64,000 nucleotides of DNA from contig JAHENC010000021.1 in the NCBI GenBank assembly GCA_024643365.1, positions 1 through 64,000 of the forward strand, in the 5' to 3' direction. Positions 1 through 8,352 of the stretch are shown here, in pieces. The stretch's first letter is position 1, and every line of letters begins with the position of its first letter. The notes beneath the pieces were generated by a model. It made no database searches. It was not told where the DNA came from and saw nothing but the letters and a program-made list of their open reading frames with translations. The position numbers and the translations under genes are program-made. The stretch comes from Crocinitomicaceae bacterium (GTDB lineage Bacteria; Bacteroidota; Bacteroidia; Flavobacteriales_D; Crocinitomicaceae).

Positions 1-191
1 TGAGTAGAGGAACAGTAAAGTTCTTTAATGAATCTAAAGGATTTGGATTTATTATCGAAGACGACACGAACAAAGAATATTTTGTTCATGTTACAGGATT
101 AATCGACAAAGTCAAAGAAAATGACGAAGTTGAGTACGATTTACAAGAAGGTCGTAAAGGTTTGAATGCAATCAATGTAAAAAAAGCATAG
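1..191 (+). CDS. Cold-shock domain protein (first base of start codon lies outside the window)
   Basis: The first codon is cut: bases 1-2 are 'tg' and the frame from base 3 runs 62 codons to TAG at 189-191, so the intact protein would be 63 residues if the preceding base is A. It is a single five-stranded OB-fold CSD. RNP1-like KGFGFI (about residues 14-19) and RNP2-like YFVHV (about 28-32) are both visible. The family binds single-stranded RNA/DNA and acts as an RNA chaperone in the cytoplasm. It is slightly shorter than E. coli CspA (70 aa), which is usual for Bacteroidota CSD proteins. A strong intrinsic terminator follows 20 bp downstream, so it is probably monocistronic. Which csp paralogue it is cannot be decided. 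Confidence 0.93.
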   Translation, partial: SRGTVKFFNESKGFGFIIEDDTNKEYFVHVTGLIDKVKENDEVEYDLQEGRKGLNAINVKKA

Positions 192-210
192 TAGTACATT
201 CTCATCATGA

Positions 211-239
211 AAATCCCGCCTCTCGCGGGATTTTTTTTT
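211..239 (+). terminator. Intrinsic terminator after the cold-shock gene
   Basis: A perfect 9-bp stem (AAATCCCGC at 211-219 with GCGGGATTT at 225-233) closes a 5-nt loop and runs into nine T residues (231-239). It separates the cold-shock gene from gldF. Confidence 0.93.
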
Positions 240-297
240 GATCTATATTTTCCTGTCTAGCAATTTCAAACTCTGTTCATCGTACGCGGAAAATCCT

Positions 298-305
298 TAT
301 TTTTG
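298..305 (+). promoter_or_regulatory. Bacteroidota -7 box for gldF
   Basis: TATTTTTG matches the TAnnTTTG -7 consensus and lies 17 nt before the gldF ATG. No clear -33 TTTG is seen at the expected spacing. Confidence 0.5.
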
Positions 306-322
306 AGGATTGAAATCATCAT

Positions 323-1054
323 ATGCGCGCATTATTTTTTAAGGAAATCAATAGTTTTCTAAGTTCTATTATTGGATATGTGTTTATCCTTATCTATTTA
401 ATTGCCTCCGGACTTTTTCACTGGGTTCTTTCGTACAACACGAATCTGCTTGAAGGGACAGAAGCAGACATGATTCCTTTCTTCAATTTATCTCCTGTTA
501 TTTTCTTTATTTTGATCCCGGCCATTACCATGCGTTCCATCGCTGAGGAAAGAAGAACCGGGACCATTGAATTACTCCTCACACGACCTATTTCCGATTT
601 CAAACTCGTTTTCGCTAAATACCTTGCTGGTGTTGCATTACTTGTTGTGGCCATCATTCCAACTATTATTTATTTCATCTCCATGTATTACCTCGGGAAA
701 CCAGCCGGAAATATTGATGCAGGTGCAACCATGACATCCTATGTTGGACTCATTTTACTTGGAGCTGTCTTTGTATCCATTGGTATTTTCGCTTCCTCAC
801 TCACCAACAGTCAAATTGTTGCGTTCATTCTAGCGATGTTCTTGTGTTGGGTGTTTTACGATGGATTTAACTTGTTAGGTAATTTTAGTCAATTTGGTGG
901 ACTTGATTACTTCATTAAGTATGTTGGAATAGCGTTTCATTACGATTCCATTAAAAAAGGCGTCATAGATTCTGGTGACATCATCTATTTCATTTCCCTC
1001 AATACACTGTTCTTATTCGCTTCTTTAACAGTGATTAAAACATTGAAAAAATAA
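323..1054 (+). CDS. gldF: Gliding-motility ABC transporter permease GldF
   Basis: This 243-aa polytopic inner-membrane protein of the ABC-2 permease type has about six hydrophobic segments (roughly residues 15-35, 55-75, 95-120, 138-158, 165-185, 218-238). The ABC-2 hallmark EERRTGTIELLLTRP lies near residue 75-90. In Flavobacterium johnsoniae, GldF works with GldG and the ATPase GldA in an ABC transporter first identified through gliding mutants, although some gliding Bacteroidota lack it. The next gene, gldG, starts after one base, and the NosY/GldF plus auxiliary-domain GldG order is diagnostic. No gldA-type ATPase is in the window, so it must lie elsewhere, as it does in F. johnsoniae. 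Confidence 0.92.
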   Translation: MRALFFKEINSFLSSIIGYVFILIYLIASGLFHWVLSYNTNLLEGTEADMIPFFNLSPVIFFILIPAITMRSIAEERRTGTIELLLTRPISDFKLVFAKYLAGVALLVVAIIPTIIYFISMYYLGKPAGNIDAGATMTSYVGLILLGAVFVSIGIFASSLTNSQIVAFILAMFLCWVFYDGFNLLGNFSQFGGLDYFIKYVGIAFHYDSIKKGVIDSGDIIYFISLNTLFLFASLTVIKTLKK

Positions 1055-1055
1055 C

Positions 1056-2849
1056 ATGAAAAAGAATCTCACAAAAGGACTTTTCAACTGGACAGTTCTC
1101 GCACTTGTTGGTGTAGCGATTGTGCTCGTAAATATTATTGGTTCATTGATCTATTATAAGATCGATATGACCAAAGATCAGCGTTATTCATTGGCTAATA
1201 GTACCGAAAACTTCTTGTCCAACAAGGATAATTTCGAAAACAGAATCAGCATTCAAATCTACCTGGAAGGAAATATGCCTTCTGAAATAAAACACTTTCA
1301 AACAGCCTTAAAGGATAAACTACAGGACTTCAAACGTGTTGCAGGAAATCGCATTGAGTATTTATTTACGGACATCAATGTTGGATCTGAAGAAGAAGTG
1401 AATGCCATGCGCGCGCAATTGTACGATAAAGGAAAAGGAATCATGCCTTTGGAGATCTTGTACATGAAGGATGGCACACAAAGTAAAGTGATGCTATTTC
1501 CAGGTGCAATCATGAGTTATACCGTTAATGGTATTACGAAGGAGAACATGGTGCAATTCCTGCCAGGAACGCAACCCGGACATCCAAACAGCTTGGAAGA
1601 CATGGCGGAAATCATTGAAACCTCGCTGAACAACCTAGAATACAACTTGATTGCTAGTATGCGTCGTTTGACACAAGTGAATAAGCCAAGAATTGCTTTC
1701 CTACAAGGACACGGTGAATTAACCTACCAACAAACCATGCGTGCGAGAGCTCTTTTAGCGCCTTATTTCACGCTTTCCGATGTGAATTTAACCGATTCTA
1801 TTGCTGCGTTAAACGACATCGATGGTGTCATCATCGCTAATCCACGTATTCCGTACTCGGACAGCAGCATGTACATTTTAGATCAATTTGTCATGCGCGG
1901 TGGAAAGTTAATGGTGTTCATGAATACACTGGAACATGATGAGGATACGCTCATGGCACGGGGAATGACTCATTCTATGAGGAAGAACCTAAAATTAGAC
2001 AGACTTCTTTTTGACTATGGCATTAAGGTGCATGAAAATTACATGATGGATGTTCAATGTGCTCCCAAAATTGTCCCTTTTGCTGAATCTACCTTTATCC
2101 CATGGTTTTTTCACGTGATGGCAACTCCGTCAAAGCACCCAATTACCCGAAATGTGGATCCAATATTGTTGAAATACGCAAACGAAGTTAGCTTCGTGGA
2201 TTTACCAAATATCAAGCAAACAAGCCTGCTTACATCCTCAACAAATTCCATTCCATCTGGACTTCAACCATTTGTTAATCTTGGTTTGCCCTTGAATTAT
2301 GGTAAATCACCAAAATTAGTTGACAATCCAGAAGATGAGATCAATAAAGTCTGTCTTGGTGGAATGGTGGAAGGTTATTTTAGCTCCCATTACAACAACC
2401 GCCTTCCTCCTGAATTTGTAAAAAACCTTCCAAAAAAATATGCATTTCAAGCAAAAAGTCAAAAAGAAGGAAAGGTATTGCTTATTGGGAACGGAACTTT
2501 CTTCGCCAATACTTATGATTCTATGCCGAATCCAAAAGGATTGAACTACTTGTACCGTCCGAATGGATTCAATGAATTAAAAATGGATTACGACTTATAC
2601 CAACGTCGCATCTCACTTTATTACGGAAATCAAGAGTTTTTTCAAAACATAGTCGATTACATGATGGGAGACAATTCCGTTCTTGACATCCGTAGTCGTC
2701 AAATTGACATCAAGGAAATTGACAAGGAAAAGGTGACGAAATTCGCTGGATTCTACAAAACAATAAACATGCTTTTGCCGCTTGGGATCATCATTCTACT
2801 CAGCATGCTCATGAACTACATTCGAACTCGTCGTTACGCAAGAAAATAA
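1056..2849 (+). CDS. gldG: Gliding-associated ABC transporter auxiliary component GldG
   Basis: The 597-aa protein has an N-terminal transmembrane helix (about 13-35), a large extracytoplasmic region related to the ABC_transp_aux/GldG family and a C-terminal transmembrane helix (about 570-590) followed by a basic tail (RTRRYARK). The region around residues 200-300, with FLQGHGE and a DGVIIANP stretch, is the characteristic DUF4350/ABC auxiliary fold. It is thought to be the substrate-side partner of the GldAFG transporter. It starts 1 bp after gldF and is followed 6 bp later by a DUF4340-like gene, so the three form one operon. Confidence 0.92.
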   Translation: MKKNLTKGLFNWTVLALVGVAIVLVNIIGSLIYYKIDMTKDQRYSLANSTENFLSNKDNFENRISIQIYLEGNMPSEIKHFQTALKDKLQDFKRVAGNRIEYLFTDINVGSEEEVNAMRAQLYDKGKGIMPLEILYMKDGTQSKVMLFPGAIMSYTVNGITKENMVQFLPGTQPGHPNSLEDMAEIIETSLNNLEYNLIASMRRLTQVNKPRIAFLQGHGELTYQQTMRARALLAPYFTLSDVNLTDSIAALNDIDGVIIANPRIPYSDSSMYILDQFVMRGGKLMVFMNTLEHDEDTLMARGMTHSMRKNLKLDRLLFDYGIKVHENYMMDVQCAPKIVPFAESTFIPWFFHVMATPSKHPITRNVDPILLKYANEVSFVDLPNIKQTSLLTSSTNSIPSGLQPFVNLGLPLNYGKSPKLVDNPEDEINKVCLGGMVEGYFSSHYNNRLPPEFVKNLPKKYAFQAKSQKEGKVLLIGNGTFFANTYDSMPNPKGLNYLYRPNGFNELKMDYDLYQRRISLYYGNQEFFQNIVDYMMGDNSVLDIRSRQIDIKEIDKEKVTKFAGFYKTINMLLPLGIIILLSMLMNYIRTRRYARK

Positions 2850-2855
2850 TCCTCC

Positions 2856-3884
2856 ATGAAAAAAATAAGTATCCTCCTCTCCCTAGTCGTAGTGTTAGTC
2901 GTTCTTGGATGGTTTGCGATAGACTTAACGCGTAAAGACGGCGCAAGTGACTCGGAATTCATTGAATTTGCGGTAAAAGACACGAATTCGGTTACTAAAA
3001 TCATCATATCTGATGCTTTTTCAAATACATTCACGTTGATGAGAAAAGGAGATGAATGGACGGACAAAAATGGAGGTTGTATTATGCAATCAGGCGCTCA
3101 TTACATTCTTGAAGCACTCGGAAACATTTCTTTAAAAGGGTATTTATCCGAAAAAAGCCATAAACAATTTATAAAACTGATGTCTGCAAGTCATACCAAA
3201 GTGGAAATTTTCCAGGATGGTGAATGGACAAAAACGTGGTACATTGGTCCATCTGCTCAAGATCACAACGGCCAAATCATGTTATTAGAAACGGCAGATG
3301 GCGGCAAGAGTTCAAATCCCGTGATGATGCAAATTAAAGGAATGGCTGGAATCATTGAACCTCGTTTTTTTGCTGACCCAAGAAAATGGGCTTGCACGAA
3401 CATATTCGAGCTCGAAATGGAGCAAATTGCCAGTGTTGATATTAAATATCCTCAAGAAAAACACCGTAATTTCCATATTACTGCTACTGGAAATCGTTTC
3501 AAATTGACTCAAAACGGCAGTAAAATACCTAGCGTTGACACCTTAAACATTTACCGTTATTTACAGGGTTACAAGAAAATTCACTTTGAATTAGCGAATT
3601 ACGAATTAAGCAAAAAACAATGCGATAGCCTGAAACGTTCTTCACCGTTTTGCGTGCTTACAGTGAAAGAAAAACAAGGGCCAACAACAAAATTGCGTAT
3701 GTTCAAAATCGCAACCAAGGAAGCGCAACGAAACGAATTTGGAGAGATGGAAAACATGGACATGAATAAGTTCTGGTGCCAACTACCGAGTGGAGAATTG
3801 GTGAAATGTCAATATTTTGTTTTCAATCCACTCATTATGGGACATGTGTTCTTCCCAGGGATGGAATTGAATTTCCCAAAATAG
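2856..3884 (+). CDS. DUF4340-like periplasmic protein, gldFG operon
   Basis: The 342-aa product has an N-terminal membrane anchor or uncleaved signal (about residues 4-24, followed by DLTRKDG) and a beta-rich periplasmic body. The early region with ...VTKIIISD...FTLMRKGDEW resembles DUF4340 proteins, which are repeatedly found beside GldG/ABC_transp_aux genes, but the assignment rests on context and general appearance. Its position 6 bp after gldG suggests that it works with that transporter. There are no recognisable catalytic motifs. Nothing resembling a terminator follows in the 144-bp gap to the next gene. Confidence 0.65.
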   Translation: MKKISILLSLVVVLVVLGWFAIDLTRKDGASDSEFIEFAVKDTNSVTKIIISDAFSNTFTLMRKGDEWTDKNGGCIMQSGAHYILEALGNISLKGYLSEKSHKQFIKLMSASHTKVEIFQDGEWTKTWYIGPSAQDHNGQIMLLETADGGKSSNPVMMQIKGMAGIIEPRFFADPRKWACTNIFELEMEQIASVDIKYPQEKHRNFHITATGNRFKLTQNGSKIPSVDTLNIYRYLQGYKKIHFELANYELSKKQCDSLKRSSPFCVLTVKEKQGPTTKLRMFKIATKEAQRNEFGEMENMDMNKFWCQLPSGELVKCQYFVFNPLIMGHVFFPGMELNFPK

Positions 3885-4028
3885 CATCCAAATTACGGTT
3901 TTCAGTTAATTCCAAAAACCTGTCGTTTTAAGAACCATTTACTTTGTGAAATCAAGATAAATCAATCGTTGGTTTATTAAAAAAGCAACTAATTTTTTCT
4001 ATCCATGAGGATTTGAAGTCAAGTTTTC

Positions 4029-7000
4029 TTGATAAAAATGTCTAATCAAGCAACTTTAAGTCACTATTTTGCGTTATTGCTAAGACCTAAACTACTAGCT
4101 TCCTTCATGCGCATACTATTAGCTGTAATTCTACTTGCATTGACGTTTTTTTCGCGTGCACAAACACCTACAGCTAATTTTACAGCAAATCCTTTGGTGG
4201 TGTGTGTTGGTGTCCCGGTGAACTTTACGAATACTTCGCTGCCAAATGGAGCAAGTGCCATCGTTTCAAATGCTTGGGATTTTGGAGATGGGGCACTTTC
4301 AACACTGGTTAGCCCATCTCATGCGTTCAGCACAGCAGGTACATTTACCATTACTTTAGTCGTGACAAATTCAGTTGGTAACGTGGATGCAGAAATAAAA
4401 ACGGCTTTTATCACTGTAAATCCCCTACCGATTGTTGCCTTTTCTGTTAACGGTTTGGGTTGTACCGTTCCTCTGACCTTGTCCTTTGTCAATAATTCTT
4501 CAAGTGGAGCGAATTTCAGTAATGCTTGGAATTTTGGGAATAGTCAAAACTCAAGTGCCGCGAATCCACCAAATATTACCTATAATTCAGCCGGAAATTA
4601 TACCATTACTTTAAACGTTACGAATACAACTACTTCCTGTATAGCCACAAGTACACAAAGCATTCAAGTAGCAAATTTCCAAGCTGGAATTACAGCTCCT
4701 ACCTTTGGCTGTGTTGGACAAGCGATTTCATTTCAAGATAATTCAACCGCTGGAGCGAATTCATGGAGTTGGAATTTTGGTACCCAAGGAAACAGCTCCT
4801 TGGAAAATCCTTCTTTCGCATTCAATGCTCCTGGAACATATACTGTTCAATTGACCTCACAAAATACGAGCTCAGGTTGTACCTCAACGATAACACAACC
4901 CATTACCATTCAAGCTAATACGAATCCAATTTTTAGTGCGAATCCAACTACGAATTGTGCACCAGGATCCATACAATTTACCAGTAACACAACAATTCCA
5001 GGTACATATGTTTGGTCTTTTGGAGATGGTCAAACCTACACAGGATTGACACCACCGCCTCATGTTTATACACAAAGTGGCTTGTACGATGTCACACTAA
5101 GTCTAACTACAGCAGCTGGATGCACTGGTTTAACGACCTTGAATGATTATATAAATATTACAAACGTACAAGCTGGATTCTATGCCATTGATACTGCAGG
5201 TTGTGATCCACTCATTGTAAATTTCATTGATACTTCTTTTACGCCATCGAACCCCATTGTTAGTTGGCAATGGAATTTCGGAAATGGTCAAACCTTCAAT
5301 GGTCATTTTCCACCAGCACAATCATATCCAGTTGGCGTTTACGATGTTCAATTAATTATCACCACCCAATCAGGCTGTACGGATACAATCATTAAAAACG
5401 ATTATGTCACTGTAGGACACATTGACTCCGTAAATTTCACCTACAATCCATTGATTGCTTGCTCCAACGAAGATGTAATATTCACCAGTTCAACATATAT
5501 CTCAGTACCGCACACTGCCAATGAAGTTACATATTTCTGGGATTTTGGTGACGGTACATCCATTGACCAGAATCCAACACACCAATTTCAATCAGATACG
5601 GGCTATTTCGACGTAACATTCATAGCAGACTTTCGGGGTTGTAAGGATACGTTTATCGTTGAAGATGCCGTTTATATTCTCGCGCCAATTGCTCAATTTA
5701 CACCGAGTTCTTTTCTGTTTTGTAATCCAAGCTCCTTTCCTGTAAACGTTACCATCGATGATAATTCCATTCATGGGGTACTTTCCGATAATGTAGACAT
5801 GCATTATGAGTTCTTTGATAATACACCAAATGTAAATTTCACCAATGCCCAACTCGATGTCCCCAACGGTGGAAATACTAGTCATACCTATTCAACGTAT
5901 GGAACATATAACATTGAACAGGTCATACACAACTATACCACCGGCTGCTCTGACAGTATCACTTCAACCATAACCATTTCTCAGTTGGCCAGTCAGTTCA
6001 GTATGTCCAATGATACTGTTTGTAACGGCACAGCCATCAATTTAACGGATATCAGTACTTCATGGAGTAGTGCTTCGGGATCACATCCAGTAAGTAATTG
6101 GTTTTACAACATGGGAAATGGTCAGTTTATTAATAATGCACCGAATATTTCCTATACCTATCCGGCTCCAGGAAATTACACCATTTCACACATGGTGATC
6201 AATAGTGTGGGTTGTTCATCAACGGCCACACAGACGGTTAAAGTTGTGAATAAACCGATTGCTGGAATTCTAGCGAATACGTACAATGGTTGTTCACCTT
6301 TTACAGTTCCTTTCACCAATTCATCTTTTAGTCTATCAAATGGACTTCCATTAAGTTCATTCAGTACCAATTTTTCAGATGATAATTCCACGATAGTTAC
6401 GAATAATGTCAATCAACCCATCGTTCATACCTTCTTTGGAGAAGGGGCTTACACCGCTACTATCATAGCAACTGATATTTTCGGCTGTACATCCTTGCCA
6501 ACCGGAGTGACCATTACCATTACGAAACCGACAGCAGACTTTGACATCGATACTGTTTTATGTGATTTGGATACGAATCTAACGATCAACCAATCGACTG
6601 GTACAGGCAATTTAAGTTACGAATGGTTTCTGAATGGTTCAACGATTGGAACGAGTACAGACACGCTTGTTACCTTAACTAATCCAAATAATGGGCAATT
6701 GTCAAATTCGCACATTTTAACACTCATTACTACGGATGGAAATGGCTGCAAAGACACCATTGATCGCACCTTGATTATGTCAACGCCGTTAGCCATTCCA
6801 AATTTCTACTTCACCGGTGCTATTCCAAATTCAAACGGCGAATACGATTGTCCTCCAATCTTTTGTAATTTTCAAGATTCCTCCTTCTCCTATGGTGACA
6901 TTACTGGATGGAATTGGTCATTTGGGAATGGAAACAACTCCATACTTCAGAATCCGTCAAATACGCTTGTGACCAACGGAACCTTTGATTTAAACTTCAT

Positions 7001-7856
7001 TGTGACAGATCAATATGGTTGTACCGATGATTCAACGGTGCTGAACTACATTTCAATTGGCGGTCCGATGGGTACACCAAATTGGCTACAAGATGCCACG
7101 ATTTGCACACAAGGAGCGCTGTTTTACTTGACGAATATATCTAACATCGATAGTTTAGTTTGGAATCTAGGTGATGGCACTATCTACTCTGATTCGTTAA
7201 ACTTTAATTACTTCTACGCAACACCAGGGACATACCAACCAAGCATTACCATTTTCGACTCTGTTGGGTGTCAGATTCTTATGCCTTTAGATCCAATTAC
7301 GGTAAATGACGACGATTTGGATGCCTTTTTTGTTCCAAATCCAGTTTATGCGGACATAAACGGGATCATCAATTTTAATGACCAATCAACCTTTACAAAT
7401 GCACCGATTGTCAGTTGGACCTGGAATTTAGATGCAGACACGTCCTTTACTTGGACATCCAACATTGCACCAACAACAACCTTTTCAGAAGGTGGTCCTC
7501 ATGTCATCACACTCACAGTTGTAGATCAAGTAGGATGTATTTCAACGTACGAAACAACTGTTTTCGTAAGTGATCCGGACATTTGGATACCAAACGTGTT
7601 TACACCAAATGGGGATGGTGTCAATGACTTCGTGGTACTACCATATCCAGCATTTAAATCCTATGACATATCCATTTTCAATCGCTGGGGTAATTTGGTA
7701 AGCATTTTAGAGGATCAAACCGGTGTAGCTGCTTGGGATGGACTTTCGACCGATGGAAAACCACATACGGATGGTGTCTATTTTTACTTGTTAAACGGCG
7801 TCATGCTAGGTGGAACCGAAATCAAAAAACAAGGATTTATCACCTTGATTCGCTAA
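4029..7856 (+). CDS. Giant PKD-repeat secreted protein with T9SS type B (gliding-associated) C-terminal domain
   Basis: A 1275-aa extracellular protein. A signal peptide (MRILLAVILLALTFFSRA, cleaved before QTPT) begins at internal Met27; starting at 4107 would give a conventional signal peptide, while the A-rich sequence before 4029 favours the longer form. The body holds about ten PKD-type Ig-like modules, recognised by repeated W-D/N-F-G-D/N-G turns (WDFGDG, WNFGNG, WSFGDG, WNLGDG), many with one cysteine pair. The last ~85 residues (IPNVFTPNGDGVND ... SIFNRWGNLV ... DGVYFYLL) are the CHU_C/type B T9SS sorting domain. Such proteins are secreted through the outer membrane and act as adhesins or surface scaffolds. 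It is flanked by about 140-190 bp on each side and is probably its own transcription unit. Confidence 0.93.
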   Translation: MIKMSNQATLSHYFALLLRPKLLASFMRILLAVILLALTFFSRAQTPTANFTANPLVVCVGVPVNFTNTSLPNGASAIVSNAWDFGDGALSTLVSPSHAFSTAGTFTITLVVTNSVGNVDAEIKTAFITVNPLPIVAFSVNGLGCTVPLTLSFVNNSSSGANFSNAWNFGNSQNSSAANPPNITYNSAGNYTITLNVTNTTTSCIATSTQSIQVANFQAGITAPTFGCVGQAISFQDNSTAGANSWSWNFGTQGNSSLENPSFAFNAPGTYTVQLTSQNTSSGCTSTITQPITIQANTNPIFSANPTTNCAPGSIQFTSNTTIPGTYVWSFGDGQTYTGLTPPPHVYTQSGLYDVTLSLTTAAGCTGLTTLNDYINITNVQAGFYAIDTAGCDPLIVNFIDTSFTPSNPIVSWQWNFGNGQTFNGHFPPAQSYPVGVYDVQLIITTQSGCTDTIIKNDYVTVGHIDSVNFTYNPLIACSNEDVIFTSSTYISVPHTANEVTYFWDFGDGTSIDQNPTHQFQSDTGYFDVTFIADFRGCKDTFIVEDAVYILAPIAQFTPSSFLFCNPSSFPVNVTIDDNSIHGVLSDNVDMHYEFFDNTPNVNFTNAQLDVPNGGNTSHTYSTYGTYNIEQVIHNYTTGCSDSITSTITISQLASQFSMSNDTVCNGTAINLTDISTSWSSASGSHPVSNWFYNMGNGQFINNAPNISYTYPAPGNYTISHMVINSVGCSSTATQTVKVVNKPIAGILANTYNGCSPFTVPFTNSSFSLSNGLPLSSFSTNFSDDNSTIVTNNVNQPIVHTFFGEGAYTATIIATDIFGCTSLPTGVTITITKPTADFDIDTVLCDLDTNLTINQSTGTGNLSYEWFLNGSTIGTSTDTLVTLTNPNNGQLSNSHILTLITTDGNGCKDTIDRTLIMSTPLAIPNFYFTGAIPNSNGEYDCPPIFCNFQDSSFSYGDITGWNWSFGNGNNSILQNPSNTLVTNGTFDLNFIVTDQYGCTDDSTVLNYISIGGPMGTPNWLQDATICTQGALFYLTNISNIDSLVWNLGDGTIYSDSLNFNYFYATPGTYQPSITIFDSVGCQILMPLDPITVNDDDLDAFFVPNPVYADINGIINFNDQSTFTNAPIVSWTWNLDADTSFTWTSNIAPTTTFSEGGPHVITLTVVDQVGCISTYETTVFVSDPDIWIPNVFTPNGDGVNDFVVLPYPAFKSYDISIFNRWGNLVSILEDQTGVAAWDGLSTDGKPHTDGVYFYLLNGVMLGGTEIKKQGFITLIR

Positions 7857-7906
7857 TCTCATAATTTCGAGCAACAAATATTAACTACTTCCCACTGGGT
7901 CGCAGT

Positions 7907-7963
7907 TTACCGCATTAGCTCACCAGACAAGGAAAAGAGTTTCAAAACATACACAAAATACAT
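7907..7963 (-). pseudogene. Remnant start of a second GIY-YIG nuclease gene
   Basis: Read on the minus strand this begins ATG TAT TTT GTG TAT GTT TTG AAA and gives MYFVYVLK followed by ten unrelated residues and TAA. The first seven residues equal those of the intact neighbouring GIY-YIG protein, but codons 6-7 differ silently (GTT TTG against GTA TTA), so protein-level similarity extends just beyond the 77-bp identical DNA repeat. As in the intact copy, it starts three bases after a tRNA-type terminator T-tract. I read it as the stump of an older cassette; chance for the last residues cannot be excluded. Confidence 0.4.
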
Positions 7964-8023
7964 CTCAAAAAAAAAGTCCTGACGTTTCCGTCAGGACTTT
8001 TGCTAGTGGTGCCTCCAGGAATC
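7947..8023. repeat. 77-bp perfect direct repeat, copy 1 (tRNA-Phe 3' end + terminator + GIY-YIG start)
   Basis: These 77 bases are identical to 8276-8352, offset 329 bp. In minus-strand order the repeat contains the last ~17 nt of tRNA-Phe (from the T-loop to the discriminator), the tRNA terminator hairpin with its nine-T tail, and the first 17 nt of a GIY-YIG reading frame. Perfect identity over non-coding DNA implies a recent duplication or insertion, or ongoing conversion. Confidence 0.95.
7967..8001 (-). terminator. Duplicated tRNA-Phe terminator
   Basis: This is the copy of the hairpin at 8296-8330: a 13-bp stem (AAAAGTCCTGACG with CGTCAGGACTTTT) around a TTTC loop. Read on the minus strand it is followed by a nine-T tract. 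Here it closes transcription of the GIY-YIG gene. Confidence 0.85.
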
Positions 8024-8037
8024 TCCGCCGCGGCGGA
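8024..8037. repeat. 14-bp perfect GC palindrome TCCGCCGCGGCGGA inside a tRNA T-loop copy
   Basis: TCCGCCG followed by CGGCGGA is a perfect inverted repeat, entirely GC apart from its end bases in an AT-rich genome. It sits where the duplicated tRNA-Phe T-loop should be: GATTCCTGG-type tRNA sequence lies on one side and GTCCCTGG on the other. It could be a nuclease recognition or cleavage site, or a stem of a cassette-borne structured RNA. Confidence 0.85.
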
Positions 8038-8046
8038 CCAGGGACT

Positions 8047-8292
8047 TTAATATCCCGTCTTTTGCTTAATGTAATCTCGTCCTTTTCCTGTTTTTAATTC
8101 CTTTTCTCGGATGATGGCTTCCTTTCTAGTGGAGAATTCCTCCACATGTATCAAAATCCAAGGACCTTTTCCTTTTGTGAACTTTCCTAATAATCCTTGA
8201 TTGTGTTCATTTAATCGACGTGGGAGATCTTCAGTATAGCCAGTATACTTACATTTTGCCTTTTCCGAATATAATACATACACAAAATACAT
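8047..8292 (-). CDS. Solitary GIY-YIG nuclease-domain protein, 81 aa
   Basis: The whole protein is one GIY-YIG domain: FVYVLYS (the GIY strand), YTGYT (the YIG strand) at about 16-20, catalytic Arg at 25/26 in DLPRRLNEHN, and the metal-binding Glu in AIIREKELK (about 63-65). Single-domain GIY-YIG proteins (UPF0213/YhbQ-like) are common and of unclear role; the fold cuts DNA in UvrC and in homing nucleases. The ATG lies three bases after the T-tract of the tRNA-Phe terminator, with no promoter of its own visible, so it would be expressed by read-through from the tRNA. Its stop codon is followed within two bases by a partial tRNA-Phe 3' end interrupted by a GC palindrome. The arrangement suggests a mobile cassette. 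Confidence 0.93.
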   Translation of the reverse strand: MYFVYVLYSEKAKCKYTGYTEDLPRRLNEHNQGLLGKFTKGKGPWILIHVEEFSTRKEAIIREKELKTGKGRDYIKQKTGY

Positions 8293-8352
8293 CTCAAAAA
8301 AAAAGTCCTGACGTTTCCGTCAGGACTTTTGCTAGTGGTGCCTCCAGGAATC
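8276..8352. repeat. 77-bp perfect direct repeat, copy 2 (native tRNA-Phe side)
   Basis: Identical to 7947-8023. This copy covers the genuine 3' end of tRNA-Phe, its terminator and the first 17 nt of the intact GIY-YIG gene. Together the two copies delimit a 329-bp unit. Confidence 0.95.
8296..8330 (-). terminator. Intrinsic terminator of tRNA-Phe
   Basis: A 13-bp perfect stem (8301-8313 with 8318-8330) and a TTTC loop. On the minus strand nine T residues follow (8304-8296). It starts six bases after the tRNA 3' end. Confidence 0.93.

Noticed and set aside
4100-7600. Regularly repeated sequence resembling a repeat array
   Set aside because: The repeats are degenerate PKD protein modules of ~80-120 codons in one open frame; there are no short identical repeats with spacers, so not CRISPR.
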